A stretch of 64,000 nt of DNA. It comes from Phycomyces blakesleeanus NRRL 1555(-) (lineage: Eukaryota; Mucoromycota; Mucoromycetes; Mucorales; Phycomycetaceae). Location of the stretch: NCBI RefSeq assembly GCF_001638985.1, contig NW_017265187.1:372001-436000 (forward strand), read 5' to 3'. Of the stretch, positions 50,170 through 63,337 are shown in pieces (position 1 is the stretch's first letter; every line of letters begins with the position of its first letter). Made by a program: the position numbers and the translations under genes. Below the pieces are notes generated by a model that saw only the letters and a program-made list of their open reading frames with translations, did no database searches and had not been told where the DNA came from.

Positions 50170-50214
<45 letters not shown>
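50170..50214. repeat. (TTA)n microsatellite
   Basis: About fifteen uninterrupted TTA/ATT triplets. On the reverse strand this creates a poly-Asn run in a 66-codon open frame that is not taken as a gene. Confidence 0.9.
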
Positions 50215-50216
<2 letters not shown>

Positions 50217-51773
50217 AAGAAGATAGCAGGAAAAAATCGTCGAAATTTTTAATATTAATTAAGTAGCAGCCAAATGCTCCAAATACAGCCGCCACCATTC
50301 TAACTACATAATGACGGATAAAATAACTGTCAAACAACACACACAAACTAATGAAGACAATTGTTTTTTGATAAAAGCGCTATAATTACATCACACTTGA
50401 TGGAATCTTAAGCTAGTCAATTAAAGTATTGGTGCAATTTTTGTAAGTTTATGGAATGTTTTTGTCGTAGAACTTTTCAAGTTACTTAGTGTATACGAGA
50501 TGGAGTATCATATACACTCACACTCTGAAATGTTTTGACAACAGCTAGAAACTCCCGAAAAAAATCACTTTTTTCTTTCTCTTGTTTTATTGGTCGAGCC
50601 CAACATTAAATGTATTTCTCATCAAGCAAAGCATGTTTTCTTTTAAGTGAGAGCTGGTTATTACAAGTGGGGATTAATCGTGTATATATATATATATATA
50701 TATATTTGGAAATTTTCTATGAAACAAATATTACAGTCGCTGTTGACATGAGTCGGTTCAATATGAAAATTATTTTTAAGAGTGCAAGAAACATAATCAT
50801 CCAAACTTAAAGAACATATAAAAATTATTCTAATGTAGTAGCTATAAAACAATTCGTCTGCAGCACATGAGAGACTAAAAAAACCGCTTTTAAACAGATA
50901 TAATAAATAATCTTTAGAAATGCAGCAATCAGATGTCTTGAGAATTTTGGGTTTGGTTTATATATCGCAGTCCATGTGCCAGCTTTTAAAGAGATAAGTA
51001 AAAAAAGAAAAAATTCAGGTAGAATAGACTACTCAGCATATCAGCTGGTATAGTGGACAAGAGTTACTGACCATCTCGACGTTCGAATCTTAACTCCATC
51101 AAACATGATCGGTAAGCTATCAAAGCTATAGTGAGTGAAGAGAGGACTGCTATTGACACTACTAATGATACAAATACTATCATGTAATAATTGTATGTTG
51201 AAGATATGTTCTAACTTCTTTGAGGAATTCTTTATTCTTAGAGGCCGAAATTATTTTTTTTGGTGGGACCATATTTTGTGGAACAGTGGTATTTTATAAT
51301 TAAGCATTCTTTTGAAAGTATAATTTTACCTGTTTTAATTATATAAATTAAAAGGATAGCATAGTAGCCCCAATGCTTATATTGCCTACTCTAATTCGAT
51401 ATACATGTAACTTATATTTCTTAGAAGAAGAAACCTAACTTGTCTCAAGCTTGTCTTTGTTTGATAAACGTCAGATATGACACCTTGTGTTACTCTTTTA
51501 CTGTGGTTTTGTATGATGGTATTTGTATTCGATGTTTTTATTATTATTTGAAGAGATGAAGATGAAGAATGATTAGAATAGAATGAATATATGACCTGTA
51601 ATGGACTTGTTTTGTATTCTCGGGACGAAACAAAACATTTTTTTTGTTTGTTTTTATACAACAGACGAAATGGCTCTAATGTATATAGGTTGATTTGTAC
51701 AATTATTTTTCTTCCTTTTTTGGAAGTTTCTTGAGGCAGTCTCAAGAACTATATGGTAATAGTGTCCTTTGAT

Positions 51774-53326
51774 TTAATCGTCGTCAATCTGCCAGTTGTC
51801 TTCCTGCGCTTTGTTCGAAGTTTCGATATCCTGCTTACTTGCGGCACCGCGTTGGACATAAGGCTTGAGACCTTCACCAAAGTTTCTCATACAAATAAAT
51901 CCAAGCACACAAGTAGCCTAAGTTATGTTGTGTAAGTCAATAAGATATATATATATATCCTTGTAATATTTAAGATAAAAAAATACACTACTAACCACAT
52001 CCATTGCAATACCAATCCAGACTAAATGATTAAATGAAAGGTAAGTATAACTGGCGAGTAATTCATTTTGTAATCGTAAAATGTTGATGGTTACCTAAGA
52101 CAATCCAAGTGTACCAATTATTATTAGGTTGGAAGGTTTTTCTAAACACCAGGGCAAAATGGGCCAAGACAATACATTGGAAAACAATAAAGGTGATCAT
52201 GCGGCCCTTGCTCTCTGTGCTTCCCTGTTTGTTTGTTTTTTTTTAATATATATATATATAATCAGTAAAAGCCACTATATAATATATATTTTATTATCAA
52301 CTTACAGCTGTTCGAGCAAAATAAAGCATAGGCAGCATAAGAATTGTACAGACTACCTGGAACCATGTTGCGCCTTCAAGGGAGCCTTCATCTGACCTGG
52401 AGTCTGCGAGCGAACGTTGGATAATGTAGAATAAAGAGACCAAGAACTCGATGAATATATCGATTTTGAGAGCAAGCACAAAGAACTGGAACATGCGGTA
52501 CATTTCTATAATGAAATACATTTCATAAGACTAGGATTCTTTTTTCCATGTATTATTTGACGTTTTATAGAACTTGACTTACTCTGTATTTTGACATCAG
52601 CGCCGATCTTTTTGTAAATATTCCAGCCAAATTGTTTCGACATTTTATAACTCAAAAACGACATGATACAAGCAAATACGAGGGTGGTGACAGAAAGCGA
52701 TATTTCGATTTTTTCGGCAATCGACAGTGGATAGGCGATCTCAGGTTTTATAGCGTTGATTCTGTCAAGCCATCTTACTCCGTCAATGACCTGAAGGGCA
52801 CTCAGAATAGCGCAAATTACATTAAAGATGGCCAAAGCCAAAATTTCTGCGGTGTTTTGATAAACTGTCTGATTGGTCAAAGGCGCGGCGGAGATGCAAA
52901 TATAACGAATACGATAATTAAGCTGAAAGCCCAGACTTGCCCCTTCCCTTTGTATTCGGACAAAATGAACGTACCGCATCAAGAGCCATGACTACAAACC
53001 AGAATTGGAAACCTATGAAAGCAATGTTTTCCCATTTTATTCTACCAAGTCTGTCTGCTGCGTCTTGTAGTATGTTTCCCGAGGTTACTGACTGCAAGGC
53101 ATTATCTGAGGTTGGTTCGGGTAGGAGGTCTGCCTGACGAGTGTTTTGCGAGCAAATTCCAGATTGGAGTCCAACAATAATAATACACTGGAGAACGGCT
53201 ACAAAAATATATAGCTTGGACCAGTGCGTCTCTGATACACGGGATTTCTGTAAAAAAATGTGTTACTGAAGCTGGTTTGAGTTTTATTCCAGTTTATGAA
53301 ATTACAATTTTTTCATAGGTAACCAT
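51774..53326 (-). CDS. Multi-pass membrane protein of unknown function
   Basis: The model has seven exons: complement(join(51774..51917,51996..52021,52095..52224,52306..52505,52583..52922,52975..53247,53306..53326)), 377 residues. About eight hydrophobic segments are visible: residues 19-38, 83-100, 124-144, 169-190, 216-240, 259-275, 287-305 and 317-340. A long loop (39-80) follows segment 1. A hydrophilic tail follows RNFGEGLKPYVQRGA and ends with an acidic cluster (NWQIDDD). The sequence between segments is rich in charged residues (YKMSKQFGWNIYKKIG). I do not recognise the family; eight helices with a cytosolic-type tail could fit a fungal receptor or transporter-like protein. The first exon codes for only seven residues (MVTYEKI) and the 26-nt sixth exon for WIGIAMDV, so the 5' end is the least certain part. 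All introns are GT-AG and in frame. Confidence 0.75.
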
Positions 53327-53873
53327 AATGGATTAGTGGCGGTAAAAAGTATGCAAGCAATCCAGCTGCTTGAAGTAAAAAGGGATGAAAGGGGGGGAAA
53401 AGAGAGTGATGAGAACAAAGATTACTCAGGACTAGTTATTTAATGTTTTTTTTTGTCCCTTTTCAGTTAAAGTGCCGCTCATTGCCTATTTGCCTTTTAA
53501 AGACATTGGGTGGCGCACAGTAAGAGAGCCTGGAGAGGATTCACATAAACTGAGCCCTGTTCATTGGTAAACAGTATCCATTCAGAGGCTGAGATGATGA
53601 CTACCGACTACAAAGTAGAAAGGCACAAATACTTGACCCCTTCAGAAGCCTCGATTGATTGGCTTATTATTGACTAACCAACCATCTCTAATGGGTTAGG
53701 ATTGAGATTAATTACATTGTGATGTGGTACCCATTGGGTTGCACATGCACAATCACCCGACTTTAAGAACTTTCTTGGATAGTGGAGCAGTATATTGTAT
53801 TGTACTGTATTGTAAAAGCATTTCTCAATACGGTACTTCTATAAAACTCAAGCGTTCCTATCAAAGGATTGCT
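53327..53873. other. Intergenic region between LETM1 and membrane-protein genes
   Basis: These 547 bp contain the promoter of the membrane-protein gene and the 3' end of LETM1, both on the reverse strand. A G-run (AGGGGGGGAAAAG) occurs near 53390. No coding segment was recognised. Confidence 0.5.
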
Positions 53874-56330
<2,457 letters not shown>

Positions 56331-57403
56331 GAACTAAAATTTTTAATGGGATTCGTGACGACCTCTTCCGTCTGCTGAGTCAAGTATGAAAGTCTATATT
56401 TCCTGGTATATGATAAAGTATTAACCGAAATAATGACTGTCAATTCTTTTTTTTTGTTTTTGAATTGTTTATTTGAAACAGACATTCTATACTTCTTGAA
56501 CAAAACCTTTTCTTTTACTAAAATGCACACTCTCAACTACACATTTAAACGATTAATACTTAAACAAATAAAGCAGCATACATATTAACAACAGTTTTAC
56601 GATTGTCGGAATGTTATTCTATTTCTAAATTATTGACATAAAAACTCAATAATAGAATCAATCTTAAAACAATTTAGTAAAAGATATGTATAATATGAAT
56701 AGAAGTATGCTATGAAATAAATTGCAAACATCTCTAACAAGCATTATATCAACAATACTATTGCTGAGAAAAAGTCACTAGAATAAAGATGTACTTCATG
56801 TAGGATTGTTTACATCATGAAGAATTGTTATGAGCCAAAGATAGCTTTAAGAGTTTTTTTTTAGAGAAAATAAATTAAATAAGCAAGTGTTTTGTTATCT
56901 TTAATATCAACGTTTTAATGTTGAAATCTGATTTATATGAAATTATTGTTATTAAAAAGCACATCGTTCATATTTCTGAGAATATGTATAAAGATAATTA
57001 TATCTTTATTCTTGTCAAGAAGTACTTATAAAGTTTTATAAAAGTTGAAACAACTCTTTGTCACCTAGGAAATTTGTATTGAGATGCAAAGGACTTAAGA
57101 TAAATGTCTCTTTTTTTAAGGAAAATGTTCTGTAAATTGAAACAATAGTCAAAATGACTATAAATTATGAATTTTCTTATTTTCTGGTAGATATACTCAT
57201 TTTCGGTTAATACTTTACCATCTACCAGGAAATATGGACGTCCCAAGTTATTCAAGGCGGACTTGGGAAGAACGAGTGTTATGCAATAAGAACGTGTAGG
57301 TAAAAAATAAAATAAAAATAAAACTGCCTTTTTCATTGGCACTAAAGAAAATACTAATACGTGTGTATGGCCATAAAAAAGCTGGGATACAGAGGGTAGT
57401 TAT
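56331..57403. other. Intergenic region with a possible coding relic
   Basis: This 1.07 kb AT-rich spacer includes a reverse-strand frame at 57061-57342 with a coding-like piece (SALNNLGRPYFLVDGKVLTE). It cannot be linked to the protease gene downstream. The rest shows nothing beyond A/T runs. Confidence 0.5.
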
Positions 57404-59330
57404 TTACGAGCGCTTTACAAGGCCCAATCTTTTATATTCATTGTCATAAACTGACACAAACTGTTGGAGAAATCCATAGCCTAGAATAGCACCTACAAAA
57501 GGAGGGGCTTCTTGAAAGTATGTATAGCAAAAATTGGAACCGTTTTCAAGCTAATTAAAAACAAACAAGTAAATCTTCGGATTATAATAGCAACAAACTG
57601 AAACTAATTATACTTACTATACCGCTTGTAATAACATAGTCTTTAGGCTCCAAAGTAAAATCTGTACCACCCATGGTCAGGGTCACGGAGGGGAGATCAC
57701 TTGAGGTACAAGGTACGAGATATTGACCAGAATAGTCGCGTCGTGTACCTCTTACAATAGAAAATATTCCTGTAATTACTGGTTCAGGTAATAGCACCAA
57801 CGTAGATCCAGTATCTAATAAACCGGAAAGACCATCATCAATCGATACATTTTTTCCATTAATCGAAATAGAATCTATATTGGCTGCCCAGTAGTCCTAT
57901 TATTTGTAGACGCAAAGGGTTAATTAGGTATTTTCTACACAATAATTGTGTGCTATACCTGGAAATCCGTGTTGGTGGTGAGAGGCATATATGTTATATT
58001 TCCATCTACACGTTTCATGTCCACTAAAAGCAAGAAAGAAAATAAATCAAGTCAAAAATAGTGGTTTTATTGAACGATGCAACATAGGCAGCTCACCACC
58101 ACCAAAAGTAATCTCTCCGTTGATCCGGTCAATCTCTTGATCTTGATGGTCAACCGGGTGAAAGTAAATCGAGAATATACTTTTATCAATAATTTTTTGT
58201 CTGTGCATAGTTGTCACTACAGTAGGAACGATAACCCCGTATGGGTTATTGTAAACTGTAAGATTGTCTGGTCCTGTAAACGGAGAATTATTAATTGAAT
58301 AAACCAATTTCCAAAACATATACAAAAGTACTGGATATTTTTGCCTCTTACCAATGCCCATGATTCCATCTAGAAGGACGATTACATCAACACACGCACG
58401 TTTCATAAAGTTAATATACAATCTGAAATAAAAGCCGGTTTTGGTGGATATGGTATACCTGCACCATCCATGGTAAGTTCACCATCATTAAAATCAGATA
58501 CACCAAAATGCTACAAAACCAAAACAAACAAAAAAGTTCCTTTTTATTATTCAACAATATATTTTAAAAGAGGGTGCGTGTGCTTAGAGATGTATAATCT
58601 TACCACGTTGGGAATAGAGACGCCGTTCAGGCTCATGGTATCCTGATGACAATTGTTTGGTTTCAATTGGGGTGTATAATAGGGCAAATTTGACGAATAA
58701 GACCGGAACTTACTTTGGCATAGTATCCATTGGAGAAGCCATCGCCATACCGAATATTAAAGACCAACTGAGATGGGCGGAATGTACTTGAATCCGAGAT
58801 ATTTAGTGTGTGGGAAGGATAGCCACAGTAACGACCACATCCTTTGGTAGGAACCCAAGTAGTGGAGGAGCCTAAACATGGTTTAGATCATTCCCGCCTT
58901 AATGTTCTCATGTATTTTATGCCAGACTTGCCTGTATCTAGTAGTAGCGTAAATGACTGTGGTGGTGTGCCTAATAGATCCGATAACCGGTTGTTTTCAG
59001 TAATAATTATGATAAGAGTAAATACGCATTAAATATCATAGTATAGTATAGTACCGAAAGAAACGTCTATCAAATACTATAGACAAAATTATACTTATTA
59101 GTCATTCAATTAGTCCAATACGATCTAGATTTTAACAATCTACTCACTGCCAGGTCAACGTTTTCAAGAAATGATCCAATCGTGTTACCCATCCTTTGTC
59201 TTCCCCAAATAGTGACACCCGAATTTTTGCGATCGACAGCAAGAAATGGGACTGATAGTAGCTTGGTAGCCACAGTGGTAGCAAGAGTAGCTGCTACAAA
59301 GAGCGAGCAAAAAACATGGATATTTACCAT
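57404..59330 (-). CDS. Secreted aspartic protease (pepsin family A1)
   Basis: The model has 11 exons: complement(join(57404..57550,57618..57896,57959..58023,58097..58273,58352..58369,58459..58510,58604..58642,58714..58871,58932..58970,59055..59076,59148..59330)), 392 residues. A signal peptide covers about residues 1-22 (MVNIHVFCSLFVAATLATTV), followed by a short prosegment. The two catalytic motifs are DTGSSTTWVP (Asp80) and LLDTGSTLV (Asp279). A flap-like YGDG follows at Tyr123, a Cys pair at 93/97, and DGIMGIG around the middle. Several exons are tiny (18, 22, 39, 39 nt). The third intron (58872-58931) starts with GC, not GT (CAG|GCAAGT), and lies inside the first active-site codon set (Asp-Thr-Gly). 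All other introns are GT-AG. The enzyme should be secreted and active at acid pH. The C-terminus ends VKRS without a GPI signal. Confidence 0.93.
58872..58931 (-). other. GC-AG intron in the aspartic protease gene
   Basis: The donor reads ACAG|GCAAGT and the acceptor TTTAG|GC. The 60-bp intron divides the Gly codon of the DTG active-site triad. No GT donor nearby gives a frame that restores DTGSS, and reading through would break the motif. The strong AG|GCAAGT consensus is typical of genuine GC-AG introns. Confidence 0.85.
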
Positions 59331-59694
59331 GATTACTATGAAAATTGGATATAATGAAACTATAAACAGACAAGACGCAAAGAGTATATTTATATACAGA
59401 AATCGATATATAATCGTCGCAAGAAAGAAGAGTATGGGAATGTAGACAGACAGAGTTCAAATCCGGGTAAAAACACTTGTCAAGTTCCTTTTGATTCTAT
59501 TTATACAATCGCTTGTTCACTAATCATTCCAGGCTTTTTTTTTTGTTTGGTTTAACAATTATGGTTTCTTTCATATACACACACACTCACACAACATTAT
59601 CATCACCAGCAAACAAACAAATATAGAAAGAGGATAGAAAAAAGACGCCGAAATATATTCACAAAGTGGGCATAAATCACACTGGTAAAACAAC
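59331..59694. other. Intergenic region, promoter of the protease gene
   Basis: This 364 bp stretch lies between the protease ATG and the eS24 stop codon. It holds a pyrimidine/T run (59534-59550) and an ACACAC stretch (59576-59592). No binding site was recognised with confidence. Confidence 0.5.
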
Positions 59695-60346
59695 TTATTT
59701 CTTGCCAGCGTTGGCAGCCTTGGCCTTCTTGGTTCCGCGAACCTTCTTGGCACGGTTCTTCTTCTCCTTGCGCTGCTTGCGGCCACCCTTTCCGGGCTCA
59801 GCCTTGCCAATACGGGCGAGACGGTACTTGGGCTCGAACTTCATCAAAGCCTCGACGGTGTCGTAGACAAGACCGAAACCGGTGGTCTTTCCTCCACCAA
59901 AGTGGGTCTTGAAACCGAAGACGGAGACACGTTCCTTCTCAGCCTTGTAGAGCTTGCCGAGCTTCTCGCGGAGTTCGTCCTTGGAGACGTTGGCAAGTCC
60001 GGGATGGATGACATCCACTACCATCTGCTTGCGCTGGAGCAGGCGGTTGGTAAGGAATTTACGGGTGCGGATAGTAACAGTCGAAGCGTCGGCCTAAGAA
60101 AGTTGGAATTAGCGGATTAATATAAAGTGGATTTTTTTATGAAGAATAAGATGAATGTCATGCTATTCTATAAATGCATGCACAGATGGGATGTGTAATG
60201 TGGGGGGGTCAGCATCATATCCCCCTACACCAACACATATTGAATCCTTTTTTTTTTCACCCATCCAGACCAGTCCCTATTACATCCATCCTTGGTGCTA
60301 GTCCCCACAACTAATGTTTATTGCATCCACTATGCGCACATACCAT
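59695..60346 (-). CDS. RPS24: 40S ribosomal protein eS24
   Basis: The model is complement(join(59695..60093,60344..60346)), 133 residues. Exon 1 consists of the ATG alone; a 250-bp intron follows (ATG|GTATGT ... CTTAG|GCC). Exon 2 reads [20 protein letters not shown], then [39 protein letters not shown], and a Lys/Arg/Ala-rich tail ending ANAGKK. Without the ATG exon the only in-frame start would be the internal Met before VVDVIHPG, which would cut off the conserved N-terminal strand. Codon use is strongly biased, as in eL15. The intron contains GGGACTGG (reverse strand, 60270-60277) and CATCCATCC-type sequence also found near the eL15 start. HOM2 lies 304 bp upstream on the same strand. Confidence 0.97.
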
Positions 60347-60650
60347 TATGGTCAGTACAAAGGGAGGATTCAATAATCACCACGTTGGCTTGAATTTGGA
60401 GTTGTTCGGGCAGCAGAGCTGCCTGGACAGACAGTGCAGTGACTGCTATTTCGACCCTGAATTTGACAGAAAGGCACCAAAATACAAAAAGTATAACGGA
60501 TAATGGATAATAAGGATTGATGAAAATTAAACAGGCATACACATTTATTGAATTGGCTTTGATGCGAGATAGAGTTTAATGGATAGGATTTTAATTATAT
60601 AAATTATATGATGATTTTCTTCTTCTTCTTCTTCTTTTTTATTTAATTTT
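60347..60650. other. Intergenic region between eS24 and HOM2
   Basis: These 304 bp hold the eS24 promoter, including TCAGGGTCGA on the reverse strand (60451-60460), and a (TTC)n run at 60618-60636 just after the HOM2 stop codon. No gene was seen. Confidence 0.6.
60451..60460 (-). promoter_or_regulatory. AGGGTC-type motif upstream of eS24
   Basis: On the reverse strand this reads TCAGGGTCGA, 105-114 bp before the ATG at 60346. It differs by one base from TCAGGGTTGA upstream of eL15 at nearly the same distance. Confidence 0.4.
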
Positions 60651-61808
60651 TTAAATAAGGCCTCTAGAGACAGCTACTTCGGCATTCAATACTGAACTTC
60701 CGGCAGCACCAAGCACGGTGTTATGTACAAGAAGAACAAATTTAAGATCGAGCACAGGGCACTTGCGAACACGACCCACAGTGACAGCCTGGCCCTTCTC
60801 ATTATCACGATCCAGACGAGGTTGGGGTCTGTCACTCTCCTTAGTGATTACAATAGCGTGCTCAGGAGCCAAGTGACACTTGAGTTTCTGAGCTTCACAG
60901 GTGTACTTGTCCAGGGCTTCATACACAGCCTCGACAGAGGGAGGGGGCTGGTTGACAAACTTGACAGAGACACTCTCGAGATGGCCGTCAAGAACAGGCA
61001 CACGGGTGCAGGTGGCGGAGACGGTCATGTTGTTCAGGGGAGCAAATTCCTTGCCGTCTGCTGTGACACCACCGAGGATCTTTGAAGCTTCAAATTCCAT
61101 CTTTTCTTCCTCTCCTCCAATGTGAGGCACAACGTTGTCAAAGATGTCCAAACTGGGCACACCAGGGTAACCAGCGCCAGAGATGGCCTGTTGAGTGTGA
61201 ACGAGGATGTGGCTCATAGGACCAAATGCATCCTGGAGTGCCTTGAGAGGAACAACAAGACCTGTAGTAGAGCAGTTGGCGTTTGTGATGATGAAACCCT
61301 TTTTGAGGTTGTGGAGGGCACGCTGTTGAGGAATGAGGTCAAAGTGAGAAGTGTTTACGGTAGGGACGATTAAAGGAACGGTGGGTTCACGACGGTAGTT
61401 CTTTGCGTTGGAGAATACGGCAAGATCAGCCTTCAAGAATGCCATCTCTAAATAGTTATATATATATATGTTGTTCGACCTGTCAAAACCTACTTTGTTC
61501 AGAGCTTATGATATGTTATTTTACTAACCAATTTCACCGGCAAAATCAGCATCAAGTCCAGAAAATACAACATCGCAATCCTTGAACTCCTCGGCAACAC
61601 AGGCCTTTACGGTCATGTCCTTGACGTTTGCAGGGATAGCACGGCTCTGCTTCCACTTGACGGCATCCTTATATGCCTTTCCAGCTGAGCGAGAAGAGGC
61701 TCCGAGGGCATGGATTGTGAATACGGGATGGTCAGCCAACAAGAGGATGAATCTCTGGCCAACAGTTCCAGTGGCACCGAGAATTCCGACTTTTTTACTG
61801 GGCGACAT
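60651..61808 (-). CDS. HOM2: Aspartate-semialdehyde dehydrogenase
   Basis: This enzyme reduces aspartyl phosphate to aspartate semialdehyde with NADPH, the second step from aspartate to threonine, methionine and homoserine in fungi. The model is complement(join(60651..61447,61529..61808)), 358 residues, the usual fungal length (about 360). The N-terminal nucleotide-binding loop GATGTVGQ lies at 11-18. The catalytic cysteine is in [12 protein letters not shown] (Cys152), followed by [16 protein letters not shown] and [12 protein letters not shown]. The substrate-binding [13 protein letters not shown] comes next. The single 81-bp intron is GT-AG and splits a Glu codon. A perfect Gcn4/AP-1 site (ATGACTCAT) lies about 100 bp before the ATG, matching the general amino-acid control known for yeast HOM2. 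Confidence 0.97.
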
Positions 61809-62461
61809 GGAGACTTGGGAAATAGAGAAAGAAAGAGAAAGATTGACGGGAGTCCAAGGTTTGAGGGCTGGATGGATTTGGGATTATTGGAGAGACCGGG
61901 GGTTTAAATATGACTCATCCCAACACAGCTACAACATGTACAGATGATTGAAAAGTAGCAGTTGGACAAGTAGATTATGTACAGTTGAGAATGAGATCAT
62001 TGGACTAAAGCTATACATTACAAGGAAGCAAGTTTTCTTATGAAATGAATACCAGTTTAAGCGATACTTTTTTTTTGTGTGAGAAAACTCTAGGTAACAA
62101 ATCTTGTTGTGCTTGCATGTTTTGATATAGCCTTTGGATTAATAAACCCTCCAGTAACACAGAAGAAATGCATTTGTTACATGCTTTCATTTAAATATCG
62201 TTATCCTTATTACTGTTTAAATAACATCATTATATTATAGAATAGATATCAGCCTTGATCTACCTCTGTTTATGTTTCAGTCTTCAAAATTATATAACTT
62301 GATTTGATTTGATTTGATTTGATTCGATTATAAATTTAATATAATAAAATATTTAAAAATAAAATCAGAAACCCACCCATAGTCCGGTGTCTCTGATTGA
62401 CAACCCGCCCAAGTTTTTCACGTGGCTGACTTCGTACCTTGTTCTTGAAACGCTAAGATTA
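61809..62461. other. Divergent promoter region between HOM2 and the KH gene
   Basis: This 653 bp stretch lies between two divergent starts. It contains a Gcn4/AP-1 site (61910-61918), a GATTT repeat (62299-62328) and an AT-rich centre. The frame upstream of the KH-gene ATG stays open back to 62363 without an ATG, so part of a 5' exon may lie here. Confidence 0.6.
61910..61918. promoter_or_regulatory. HOM2: Gcn4/AP-1 binding site upstream of HOM2
   Basis: The sequence ATGACTCAT is the full palindromic Gcn4/AP-1 consensus. It ends about 102 bp upstream of the HOM2 ATG (61808). In yeast, Gcn4 induces HOM2 under amino-acid starvation. The same control here is inferred from the site and its position. 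Confidence 0.75.
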
Positions 62462-63337
62462 ATGAACTTTCAAAAGATCCTACGAATGATGGAGGGTCGT
62501 CCTGGACATTACCTCGTCACTCTTCGCGCATTACTATCGACAAAGAAGATAGGGAAAGTTATTGGAAAACAGGGTGCGAATCATCGTACGATTGAAACCG
62601 AGTTCAACATCAAGTTATATTTCCACTCTGAGTCTGACGGTTATGGACGATTAACTACCTCTGTTGGCTATCCAATTCAAACAGCTTGTGCATGGAGAAA
62701 TATACTCTTCCAAATATACGACGAATCACCTCGTTTTTCAAACGTAAATATAATCCAAAGTATATGCATATGTATGCATATATTTTAGCTGAAGAAACTA
62801 ATCTTAATATGTTTTAACACATAATGGTACATATAGAGACTAGAGATCAAGTTTCTTGTGCCTCTTTCTCTTTCAGTCAAACTACAGAATCCATCTTACT
62901 CAGTTCTGTCCAAGAAACAGTCAAACCAGTGTGATTTGGCAGAAATAGCCAATGTTAGTGGTGTTGATTTAATTCTTCAGCACGAAGCTCTTCCAAACAC
63001 CACTGAACAGATTCTTGCCTTTCGTGTTGAAGATCTTGATCCAGCTACGCTCGACTCTTTTGAGATGGCCGTTCGAATGCTTGCAACCTGCTTTGAGCAC
63101 TACTCTCACGATGTATACTCTCCCGTAAATCTCTACTATCTACCGAATTGTGCAGAAAATCCTCCCATACAATCTCCAGCTTACCAAGATTTTATAGAGA
63201 AAAATAATATTCGTAATGAAATAAGTCACTCAAACGATGATTCACAGCTGGATATCCAAACAGCCGATTCAAAACAGTACCACGACCCACCTTTGGTCCA
63301 TGATGAAACAGTTGACTCGTCTAACTTTACTGTATAA
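62462..63337 (+). CDS. KH-domain RNA-binding protein
   Basis: The model is join(62462..62759,62877..63337), 252 residues. A type-I KH domain is clear near the N-terminus: YLVTLRALLSTKKIGKVIGK with the GKVIGKQG loop, then RTIETEFNIKLYFHSES. A second, degenerate KH-like unit seems to follow (IKLQNPSYSVLSKKQSNQ, then VDLILQHEALPNTTEQILAF). The last 90 residues are acidic and polar. It resembles fungal Hek2/Pbp2-type KH proteins that bind mRNA, though with fewer intact KH units. The donor was placed at CAAA|GTATAT because it joins in frame to TTTCAG|TC; an earlier GTAAAT donor would lead to a stop. The start is uncertain: 33 more in-frame codons precede the ATG without another Met, so an upstream exon may provide the real N-terminus. 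Confidence 0.78.

Larger units (their letters stand above)
43274..51773. other. 8.5 kb gene-poor AT-rich region
   Basis: This is the longest stretch without a supportable gene. It is uniformly AT-rich with many A/T runs and (TA)n tracts (45284-45306, 50683-50704) and a (TTA)n microsatellite at 50170-50214. A segment near 47860-47925 resembles the interior of the element at 4286-4536 (shared GAAGAAGACT surroundings), so diverged mobile-element copies are probable. Back-to-back short tandem arrays occur at 44801-44854. A tRNA-like A/B-box pair at about 51055-51100 does not fold as a tRNA. Part of the region lies upstream of the zinc-finger gene and may hold its regulatory sequence. Confidence 0.6.

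Noticed and set aside
50146..50346. 66-codon frame with poly-Asn
   Set aside because: It is only an (ATT)n microsatellite with random flanks; no gene structure.
51040..51110. tRNA-like A box (TGGTATAGTGG) and B box (GTTCGAATC)
   Set aside because: The boxes are only about 35 bp apart, the T-stem arms do not pair, and no acceptor stem can be formed. At best it is a SINE remnant, but there is no supporting copy.
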